The translations under genes and the position numbers were made by a program. Shown piece by piece: positions 10,935-18,337 of a stretch of 64,000 nucleotides of DNA. The notes beneath the pieces are model-generated. The model made no database searches. It was not told the origin of the DNA and saw only the letters and a program-made list of their open reading frames with translations. The stretch comes from G963704535 sp963704535 (GTDB taxonomy: Bacteria; Chloroflexota; Chloroflexia; Chloroflexales; Roseiflexaceae). The stretch lies in assembly GCA_963704535.1 (NCBI GenBank), contig OY969916.1, forward strand, positions 4,278,001 to 4,342,000, in the 5' to 3' direction. Positions within the stretch are counted from its first letter, which is position 1. Every line of letters starts with the position of its first letter.

Positions 10935-10990
10935 GGTTGTAAAGTGGGAGGGGGGTTTTGTGGGGGCTTCCCCCACACCCCCTTTTATAC
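10935..10990. repeat. Hairpin repeat between kinase and HopA1 genes
   Basis: A variant with stem GTGGGGGCTTCCCCCAC, flanked by GTTGTAAAGTGGGAGG and CCCCCTTTTATACTC. It occupies the whole spacer before the kinase stop codon. Confidence 0.65.
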
Positions 10991-12130
10991 TCATTTAGGA
11001 ATGCTATGTACAGCCAGACCATACAGGTGTTCCCGCGCGTTATCCGGATCGGCGAATATATTTGCGCCGACCTGAAGCATCAGGACCGAGGCCGCCGGCA
11101 ATGATTGGAGGTTGACGGCCATCTCATAGGCGCTCTGGATCAGGCGCGCCCCCGAGAAGCGGATCGCGCGCATGAGCATGGCCTGTGCATCGGCCGGCGC
11201 GAACTCGCGCACATCGCGATAGCCGCCCCACAGCGCGCGGATGCCCGGTTGCAACGACGGCAGCGGAAAGCGCGCGCTTTGCACGATCGTATCCAGCGAG
11301 CCCTCAAACGACATGGTGCTAATCCACCAGACGATAAAGTCATGGAAGGCGCTCGCCAGATCCCAGGCCGGGTCGCCAAACTGCACCAACTCCCAATCGA
11401 CGATGCGCACTTCCGGGCTGCCCCGCGCGATATCCAGATCGGGTTGCAGCGCAAGCATGTTATCGAGCTTGATGTCGCCGTGGATCACGGTTTGGGGTTG
11501 CCAGAGCTTGCGTAGCTCGTCCAGTTGGCGGGCCAGCCCCGGCTGGGTTTGCAGGATCTGAAGAATCTGGTAATTGGCCTGGCCGATCGCGCTCAATATG
11601 TCGGGGCCAGGGCGATGCACCATCAACACCCAGGGTGTCATGCGTGGCAGAAACGCCAGCCGCCGATCGTCGAGCAGCCCTGGTCGGAGAAAGGTTTGAT
11701 GCACGATCCCGAGCGCCGCTCCGACAGCGGCGGCGGTGTCGATGGGGAAGTTGTTCGCGGTGCGCTTTTCGTAATATTTCCAGAGCGTGCAGGAATCGCG
11801 CAACAGCTCAAGAATAACCAGCGCCTGATCGAGATCGGTGGAGATAGCCCGTGGAATCAGCGCACGTACAGCCGCTACCCTGGGCTCCTGCTGGCAGAAG
11901 GCATAGAACATGGCCTCGTGGCGCAGCGTGTACGCCTGTGGATGCAGCGGGTCGTCGGGCTGTTTGATCAGATAGTCGCCGCTCGCGCGGGATGTCACCC
12001 GTACATTACGATTGCGGCGCGGTGTACTGGTAATCTCAAAGTCGCCGTCAATGACCGCCTGCCGGGTGATCAGCCCGCGCTCGATCAGGTACGCCGGAGT
12101 ATTATCAATATTTAGCATGCTAGTCCCCAT
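10991..12130 (-). CDS. APH-like kinase (LxmK/TvaC-like) of the RiPP cluster
   Basis: 379 residues with the APH/choline kinase fold: N-lobe (NRNVRVTSRASGDYLIKQP, with a plausible ATP-lysine), catalytic loop VIHGDIKLDNML around residue 214 and metal-binding VDWELVQFGDPAWDLA about 25 residues later. All key residues (His-Gly-Asp, Asn, Asp) are present. Beside HopA1-type proteins, such kinases are thought to phosphorylate core Ser/Thr before elimination. The start is uncertain. ATG 12130 has no clear ribosome site, whereas ATG 12118 (MLNIDNTPAYL) has GGGGA five bases upstream. It follows the precursor gene on the same strand after about 200 bases that include a hairpin, so it is probably expressed at a lower level by read-through. 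Confidence 0.85.
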   Translation of the reverse strand: MGTSMLNIDNTPAYLIERGLITRQAVIDGDFEITSTPRRNRNVRVTSRASGDYLIKQPDDPLHPQAYTLRHEAMFYAFCQQEPRVAAVRALIPRAISTDLDQALVILELLRDSCTLWKYYEKRTANNFPIDTAAAVGAALGIVHQTFLRPGLLDDRRLAFLPRMTPWVLMVHRPGPDILSAIGQANYQILQILQTQPGLARQLDELRKLWQPQTVIHGDIKLDNMLALQPDLDIARGSPEVRIVDWELVQFGDPAWDLASAFHDFIVWWISTMSFEGSLDTIVQSARFPLPSLQPGIRALWGGYRDVREFAPADAQAMLMRAIRFSGARLIQSAYEMAVNLQSLPAASVLMLQVGANIFADPDNAREHLYGLAVHSIPK

Positions 12131-12161
12131 ATGCTGAACCGCTGGTACCAGGAGAGATTGG

Positions 12162-12207
12162 GGAGTAGTTCCAAGAGGGATTTCGCTCGCGCCCTTGGAG
12201 CTACTCC
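12162..12207 (-). terminator. Imperfect hairpin after the precursor gene, possible attenuator
   Basis: GGAGTAGTTCCAAGAGGG pairs with CCCTTGGAGCTACTCC (one mismatch and one bulge) around a 12-base loop. It lies between the precursor gene stop and the kinase start. Partial terminators in this place commonly give excess precursor over enzymes in RiPP operons; that role is inferred. Confidence 0.5.
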
Positions 12208-12329
12208 ACCTGCTGGATAGTCAGGCACCTACGCGTGTACGATGTACGATTGTGATTTCTCCCACGCGAGAGGTATGCTGTGGAATGCGGAAGAGCGATG
12301 CTACCAGCCCAGGTCGTGCCTCACGAGCC

Positions 12330-14144
12330 CTAACCCCCCGGTGCGTTCGCCGGCGTAGGAATCGTGCAGGCCAGTGTTCCCGTGATCGACAAGCAGCCCT
12401 CGGCGGCCTGCGCCACACCCCCGGCGTGCTGCGCGCAGATCGGCAGCAGGCTCGGACACGGAGCCGCGATGGTCGGGAGGCAGGGCGGCAGAAGGGTTGG
12501 AAAGACGGTGCCTACCGCGGCCTGTGCCACACCCCCGGCGTGCTGCGCGCAGATCGGCAGCAGGCTCGGGCAGGGAGCCGCGATGGTCGGGAGGCAGGGC
12601 GGCAGAAGGGTTGGAAAGACGGTGCCTACCGCGGCCTGTGCCACACCCCCGGCGTGCTGCGCGCAGATCGGCAGCAGGCTCGGGCAGGGAGCCGCGATGG
12701 TCGGGAGGCAGGGCGGCAGAAGGGTCGGAAAGACGGTGCCTACCGCGGCCTGCGCCGCACCCCTCGCCTGCTGCGGACACGGTGGCAGAATCGTGCAGGC
12801 AATCCCAAGTGTCGGGTGGAAGGTACCCACGGCGGCCTGTGCCCCACCCCCCGCCTGCTGCGCGCAGGTCTGCCATTGGGTTTGGAAGAGGGCGGCTGCC
12901 GCAGGCGCGGCGGCCGTGCAGACGATGACCGACGTGGCGATGTGCAGGCATTCGGCAGCCGCCTGCGCCGCACCGCCCACCTGCTGCTGACAGATAGGCC
13001 AAACGGTGAAAGGCGCCGCCGCGGCTGCGTTGGCTGGCGCGCCAACCGTGCAGACGATCACCGACGTAGTGATCTGCAAGCAATCCGCAGCCGCCTGCGC
13101 CCCGCCGGCGACCTGTGCCACACCTCCCGCGTGCTGTGGGCAGATCGGCGGATAGGTCGGAAGACAGTTAAGGGTGAAGTTGGGAACCAGCGCGGGCGCG
13201 TTCTCCGGCGCACCAAATGTGCAGGCGAGCGTCGTCAGGACCTGCACGCAGGCAAGGGGGCTTGCCTGCGCCGCGCCGGCACCTAGCGCGGGCGCGTTCT
13301 CCGGCGCACCAAATGTGCAGGCGAGCGTCGTCAGGACCTGCACGCAGTCGGCAGCCGCCTGCGCCGCGCCAACCGCCTGTGCTGCACCCCCAGCGTGCTG
13401 GGCACACGGAGGAAAAATGGTCGGGAGGCAGGGCGGCAAAATGGTCGGAGGGAGGGTGCCTACGGCGGCCGCGCCAACCGTGCAGACGACGAACGATGTA
13501 GTGATCTGCCCGCAATCGGCTGCCGCCTGCGCCGCGCCAGCCACCTGAGCCACACCCCCGGCGTGCTGGGCACACGGAGGAAAAATGGTCGGGAGGCAGG
13601 GCGGCAGAAGGGTTGGAAAGACGGTCCCCACGGCGGCCGCGTTAGGAATCGTGCAGGCCAGCGTCGCCGTGATCGACACACAGTCGTCGCTTGCCTGCGC
13701 TGCGGCCGCGCCCTGTGCGGCCCCGGTGGGAATGGTACAGACGAGTGTTCCCAGGAGCTGCAAGCAGTTGCTCTGTGCGCCCCCCAGGTAGCTACTGGTG
13801 ATCGCACCGCTCAGGAACCCCGCTTCATGACTACGACTGGTCATAGAGACCTCCTGAATGTTGGTTTTCGGATCCACAAACACGCGCATGAGGGTATGCT
13901 CTTCGTCTGGATAGGGCTGGGTTTTGACGATTCCCTCGGCAGGGATCTCAAAATAGTGGTCCTTCGCTAGCGCCGGGTAGAGGCGAGTTGGCTCGCCGGG
14001 TCGCTCTTCGAGGTACCCGACCAGTTCGACCGGGTTGGGGCCGGCGCTTTCCGCCTGCTCTGGGGGTACAGACTCCGTTTGCTCACTTTGGGCTGGTTCT
14101 TGGGGTTGCGGCTCTTCTTCACTCCCAGACCGTGGTTTCGGCAT
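12330..14144 (-). CDS. Giant multicore RiPP precursor, cysteine-rich, probable lanthipeptide-type substrate
   Basis: 604 residues, ATG preceded by a perfect AGGAGG at 6 bases. Residues 1-126 have no cysteine: an acidic Pro/Glu/Gln tail (1-38), then a folded-looking segment (about 39-98: ELVGYLEERPGEPTRLYPAL, DHYFEIPAEGIV, MRVFVDPKTNIQEV). Residues 127-604 hold 35 cysteines in modular repeats. Module A, C-x3-x-[TA][TS]-x3/4-CT, occurs eight times (Cys pairs 127/136, 155/164, 211/221, 267/276, 299/308, 355/365, 399/409, 584/593). Module B, PTLLPPCLPTI-x3-C or variants, occurs six times. CAQHAGG[VA]AQ-type boundaries occur nine times. Cys with neighbouring Thr/Ser suits (methyl)lanthionine formation by the adjacent kinase, HopA1 protein and LanC. 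The G-[VAG]-AQA junctions look like processing sites. It could instead be a structural repeat protein, but the enzyme context argues for a RiPP. Confidence 0.85.
   Translation of the reverse strand: MPKPRSGSEEEPQPQEPAQSEQTESVPPEQAESAGPNPVELVGYLEERPGEPTRLYPALAKDHYFEIPAEGIVKTQPYPDEEHTLMRVFVDPKTNIQEVSMTSRSHEAGFLSGAITSSYLGGAQSNCLQLLGTLVCTIPTGAAQGAAAAQASDDCVSITATLACTIPNAAAVGTVFPTLLPPCLPTIFPPCAQHAGGVAQVAGAAQAAADCGQITTSFVVCTVGAAAVGTLPPTILPPCLPTIFPPCAQHAGGAAQAVGAAQAAADCVQVLTTLACTFGAPENAPALGAGAAQASPLACVQVLTTLACTFGAPENAPALVPNFTLNCLPTYPPICPQHAGGVAQVAGGAQAAADCLQITTSVIVCTVGAPANAAAAAPFTVWPICQQQVGGAAQAAAECLHIATSVIVCTAAAPAAAALFQTQWQTCAQQAGGGAQAAVGTFHPTLGIACTILPPCPQQARGAAQAAVGTVFPTLLPPCLPTIAAPCPSLLPICAQHAGGVAQAAVGTVFPTLLPPCLPTIAAPCPSLLPICAQHAGGVAQAAVGTVFPTLLPPCLPTIAAPCPSLLPICAQHAGGVAQAAEGCLSITGTLACTIPTPANAPGG
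12403..12744 (-). repeat. Three tandem 114-bp repeats inside the precursor gene (38-residue core unit)
   Basis: Units 12403-12516, 12517-12630 and 12631-12744 are nearly identical in DNA. Each encodes 38 residues beginning AVGTVFPTLLPPCLPTIAAP and ending ICAQHAGGVAQA, with three cysteines per unit. The identity suggests recent in-frame amplification of one core. Confidence 0.95.
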
Positions 14145-14159
14145 GTTGACCTCCTAAGA

Positions 14160-14240
14160 CAAGATTTCGCATAGCGATTTGCTACGTTACAATGCGGGTG
14201 AGATGAGACTGAGAGGCAGCTCCCTCAAACCCCTTTCCCT
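14160..14240. repeat. Degenerate hairpin repeat upstream of the precursor gene
   Basis: AAGATTTCGCATAGCGAT...GTTACAATGCGGGTGAGA...GAGAGGCAGCTCCCTCAAACCCCTTTCC matches the family consensus with several changes. It forms part of the 275-bp divergent spacer between the precursor and the SARP regulator. Confidence 0.6.
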
Positions 14241-14275
14241 AAGACTGAAGTGTTTTCTAGTGCGCGATCACCCCC

Positions 14276-14304
14276 TTTACGAACTGTCATGCATCTGCCA
14301 CAAT
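14276..14304 (+). promoter_or_regulatory. Sigma70-like promoter, upstream copy
   Basis: -35 TTTACG (14276-14281), 17-base spacer, -10 CACAAT (14299-14304). The segment is repeated exactly 60 bp downstream with a better match. It points toward the SARP regulator. Confidence 0.55.
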
Positions 14305-14335
14305 CGCAGCTTTCGCTTTTACGTTTTTTTCCCCC

Positions 14336-14364
14336 TTTACAACACCCCGCTCGATTGGTACAAT
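14336..14364 (+). promoter_or_regulatory. Sigma70-like promoter, downstream copy
   Basis: -35 TTTACA (14336-14341), 17-base spacer, -10 TACAAT (14359-14364), followed by CGCAGC as in the upstream copy. It lies 56 bases before the regulator ATG. Alternatively the paired repeats may be binding sites for the SARP protein itself. Confidence 0.6.
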
Positions 14365-14419
14365 CGCAGCATATACACCTATCGTTTCAAGATCGTTTTT
14401 TTAGAACTGCGGCGTACCG

Positions 14420-17400
14420 ATGGCCGATCTCACACAGAGCGCTGCTCAATCGAGCGCCCCTGCCCTACAGATCGATCTCTTCGGTGGTCTGGCTATCCGT
14501 GTGGATGGCCAGCGCGCCCCCGACCTCGCGACGCGCAAAGCCGAAGCGCTCTTGATTTACCTGGCCTGCCACCCGCAACCGCATCAGCGCGAGACACTGG
14601 CCGAACTGTTCTGGGATGACCTGGCGCCGGATCGCGCGGCCGGGAATTTGCGGCTGATCCTGAATCAGCTTCGCCAACACTTCGCGCCTTTTCTCGATGT
14701 GACGCGCCAGACGATCGCGCTCCGCGGCGACACGCCCTGCCTGGTGGATGCCCAGACGTTTGAGCGCACGCTGGCCGGCGAGCCGCAAGACATGCAAACC
14801 ATCGCCGGGGCGCTTGAGTTGTACCGGGGCGATTTCCTCCAGGGGTTTCATGTGCGCGACGCGCGCGGCTTTTCCGAATGGCAGGCCGCGCAGGCCGAGC
14901 AGTGGCGCCGGCTGGCGCTCGACTGGATGCAGCGCCTGGTTGATCGCTACATCGCGCACAGCCGCTATGTCGAAGCCAGAACATGGGCACTGCGCCTGCT
15001 CAAGCTCGACTCGCTCGACGAGGCCGCGCACCGGCTGTTGATGCTGCTGTATGTACGTAGCGGGCAGCGCCATGCCGCCGCGCGCCAGTACCAGGCATGC
15101 CGGCAACTATTGCAAGAGGAACTGGGGCTCGATCCCGAGCCGGCCACCGAGGCGTTGTATCAGCGTATTCGCGATCTGCCCGAGCAGCGCCCGCACACAC
15201 TGCCGCCCTGCCCGCTCGCCCCACTTGGCCGGACAGGCGAACTGGCGCGCGTCTACGAGTGGCTGGCCGCGTCGCCCTCCCGCCTGATGTCGATTGTTGG
15301 GCCGGGCGGCAGTGGTAAAACCCACCTGGCGCTCACAGTTGGCTGGCGCGTCGTGAATGAGTATGTCGGCCCGTGCAGCGATGGGGTATGTTATCTCGCG
15401 CTCGTCGTGGATAACTGGACGGCGCCGCAGGCTGATGACGCGTACCTGCTGATGGAGATCGCCAAGACGCTGCGGATCACCCTTTCGGGCAAGAGCGCGT
15501 TGATCGACCAGATCATCCGGCACCTGCGCGATAAAGAAATCCTGCTGATCGTGGACAACGGCGAATTGCTCGCTCCATCGGCGCGCCTAGCGCTTGGCAC
15601 ATTGGTCCAGCATACGGCGGCTGTGCATGTTCTCGTGCCATCGCGCGAGCGGCTCAAACTACGTGGAGAGAATGTCTTACAGCTTGAGGGTCTGCCATAT
15701 CCCACGCTACCCTCGCACGCGACCACGCTGCATGTGGAGCAGCGTATCAACGACAGCATTCCGGCCTATGCGTCGGTGCAACTGTTCCTGGCCTGTGCAG
15801 GCCGATTCCAGGAAATGTCTGTATTTGAGGGCTATGATCGACTGGACCAGATTGCGATCGGGCGGATCTGCCAGATCGTCCATGGTCTTCCGCTGGCGAT
15901 CGAACTGGTGACACCCTGGCTGCCCATGCGTTCGCCCGCCGAGATCCTGCGCGACCTTACGCGAACGCTCGACCTGTTGGCCGTGGACATGCCGGATGTG
16001 CCGGAGCGCCATCGCAGCATTCGTGCGGTTTTCGATCACTCGTGGTGTTTGCTGACCGAACGCGAGCACACCGCGATGGCGCAATTGGCAGTATTCCCGG
16101 ATAGTTTCACCGCCGAGGCCGCCGAAGCGATCGCCGGAGTCACACTACCGCTGCTGGCGCTGTTGCGCGATAAATCGCTGCTGCACACCAGCAAAACCGA
16201 GACAGAAACGCGCTACTCGCTGCACCCGCTCTTGCGTCACCTGGCATTGGAGAAGCTCCAAGCCGACAGCGTGGCCGAATCCGCCGTGCGCGAACGGCAT
16301 GCTTCCTATTTCGCGACATTTGCCGCGCGGCGCGAAGATCATCTCTATAAGCCACAGGGCGCCGATACCATGGGCGCGTTTGAGCGCGAGATCGAGAACC
16401 TGCGCGCCGGCTGGCGCCGGGCGATCGCGACCTATGATATCGAAACATTGGGGCGCTATAGCATCGCGCTCCACGACTTCTGCGCGGTTCGCTGCTGGGA
16501 GATCGAAGGGCGGATGCTGTTTCAAAGCGCCGCCACGGCCATCCGCGAGTGGGTGGCGCGCGGATCGCACCCCGATCGCGAACTCACCGCCGCCGCGCGG
16601 GCGTTATCGTGTTATGCCGGGCTGGAATATACACTCGGCAATCTCGATGTCGCCGAGGAAGTCTTCCAGGAATGTCGTATGCTCCTGGCGCCAATCGCTA
16701 CTCAGGATCTGCCGCGGCTGCTGTACATCTCTAAACAGCTCGGTATGATCGCCTACCAGCGCGGAATATATGATCAGGCGATGCAGCATTTGCAATTCAC
16801 ACTCCAAAGGGCCGAGGTGGGTACGGACAGGACCAGCCTGGGCGATACGTTGCTCTCGATCGGTTTTGTCGCATTGGCGCAGGGGGATGAGCCGCAAGCG
16901 GAAACAGCGCTTCAGCGCGGTCTCTCGCTCTACCAAACGTGGGCTCCGAGTGGGGCATTGGTCACGCGCTACGCTTTCTGGGCATGCTGGCGTTGGCGCG
17001 CGGCGATCTGGCGACAGCCTGCCGTCACTATCAGCAAAGCCTGGCGATGATGCACAAGCTCGGCCATCGAATTGGTGAGGCGCTGGTGCTTGATCAACTT
17101 GGGTTGTTGTACTTGGCCGAGCACCAACTCGATCAAAGCGTCGCCGCGCTTCAGCAAGGGTTAAGCATCTTTCAGGAGTTAGGGGTCGATTTGGGCACAA
17201 TCCGTGTGCTGTGCCACCAGGGTCGGGTGGCTCTCGCCGGGGAGGATTACGAGGCAGCACGGCAGTGTTTTCTCCAGGCTCTCGATCTCGCGCTGCACAC
17301 CCAAACGCCGGCCCTTCAGATCGAGAGCGCCGCTGGTGGGCTACATCTGCTACTGTGCGCGAAAACAGATCATGTGACAGACCCTATGATCTCCATGGCA

Positions 17401-17604
17401 CTGGAGGCCCTGGATCGGCATCCGGCCTGCCCGGCCAGCGTCAGGCGGTATATCAGGTCGTTCGCTCTCGTGCGGTCTGTTGATCGCGCCAATCATGCCG
17501 GTAGCATCGTTTCGCTTGAGCACGTGCAGCAGATGGTTGCGAACTGGATGCGTGGGATGCCACAAGAGCTGAATGCTGGTGTCGGCAGTCTTTTTAGTAT
17601 GTAG
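14420..17604 (+). pseudogene. SARP-type regulator (wHTH-BTAD-NB-ARC-TPR) with a frameshift near the C-terminus
   Basis: The N-terminus (about 15-110) is an OmpR-type winged helix (LQIDLFGGLAIRVDG ... LAELFWDDLAPDRAAGNLR), followed by a BTAD domain to about residue 255. A STAND/NB-ARC ATPase follows with Walker A GPGGSGKT near 293, Walker B LLIVDN and GLPLAIELV, then TPR repeats. The first frame leaves the family pattern after LSLYQTW at about 16940. The next frame (GTG 16939) continues perfectly with GSEWGIGHALRFLGMLALARGDLA and ends at 17604. Adding one G to the TGGGC run at 16940-16943 would restore an approximately 1060-residue protein. SARP regulators activate neighbouring biosynthetic operons; it lies between the two RiPP systems and diverges from the precursor gene. 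The sequence at the break is not a canonical slippery heptamer. Confidence 0.8.
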
Positions 17605-17629
17605 GAGGTATCGTATGAGTTAGGTTGAA

Positions 17630-18337
17630 TTGTTGAACTACTTGGCCGAGCATCCCGATCAGCTAAATTTGTACAAGAGTAACCCGGACGCCTTTTTTCA
17701 GCAACTTCCTGAAGGCATCACTGTTTCGGATGACGAACGACAGAGTTTGCATAGCTCTAGAGCATTTATGCCTCGTGAGGCCACCACAATCATGCGTTTG
17801 AACCTGGATCTCCAGATACCCCCGGCTGAGCTGGCTGCGCCTCAATCCGAAAGCCCTTCCACAACAGGAGCGTCCGAAAGCCTTTCCGAACCAGAAGCGA
17901 TACACTTGTGTGGTGCTTACGTAAACGCGCATGCGTTAGCCGATAATCAGGTGTTCTTTGCCGAGCCATTGAAAGAAGGTTCAGGCGAGAGAGTTGCCAC
18001 CTGTGTGACACTTCGGCATAGCTATGTCTATGTCGATGGAAACTATCTCCGTTTCGATCTCCACCTGTGCTATACCGACCCAGGTGACCTACAAGACCTG
18101 CCACAAGTCCTATACCTCTCAATGGGGGAGCCGCCTAACACGCCTGATTATAACTTTGGCTATAAAGAGGTGCATCTCAGAATACCTGACCCCCCAGGGT
18201 ATATTCTGATTCTTGCCAACCGCGAAAAGACTCGGCGTCTCGGCCCTGGCAGCAAGTATGAGCCTGCTACCCAAAAACTTACTCTCGTTTTCTCAAGTGA
18301 CCCGTGTGATCCACCAGAAACGACTTCTATCCGATGA
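17630..18337 (+). CDS. Borosin-precursor-like protein with N-terminal recognition helix domain; amber codon at natural position 3
   Basis: The best ribosome site (AGGAGG at 17603-17608) serves ATG 17615, but that frame reads ATG AGT TAG GTT GAA TTG: a stop at codon 3, then in-frame TTG 17630. From TTG it gives 235 residues. The first 45 (LLNYLAEHPDQLNLYKSNPD AFF..., split here) resemble the short helical domain of split-borosin precursors such as SonA, with its LxxYKxNPxA-type motif. Residues 60-80 are a Ser/Glu/Pro linker and residues 85-225 an unrecognised beta-rich region with five cysteines (LCGAY, ATCVT, HLCYT, DPCDP among the sites). The stop codon overlaps the methyltransferase start (ATGA at 18334). 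Translation may restart at TTG, an amber suppressor may act, or the gene may be inactivated; a sequencing error is also possible. Confidence 0.65.
   Translation: MLNYLAEHPDQLNLYKSNPDAFFQQLPEGITVSDDERQSLHSSRAFMPREATTIMRLNLDLQIPPAELAAPQSESPSTTGASESLSEPEAIHLCGAYVNAHALADNQVFFAEPLKEGSGERVATCVTLRHSYVYVDGNYLRFDLHLCYTDPGDLQDLPQVLYLSMGEPPNTPDYNFGYKEVHLRIPDPPGYILILANREKTRRLGPGSKYEPATQKLTLVFSSDPCDPPETTSIR

Noticed and set aside
12364..13548. Plus-strand frames rich in AACATPPACC across the precursor gene, which might suggest the repeat protein is on the other strand
   Set aside because: They are shorter, overlap in several frames and have no ribosome site, while the minus-strand frame is one 604-codon unit with AGGAGG and an acidic leader.
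16930..16950. Programmed -1 ribosomal frameshift in the SARP regulator
   Set aside because: The sequence ACCAAACGTGGG is not an X-XXY-YYZ slippery heptamer and no clear downstream structure is seen; a one-base indel is simpler.
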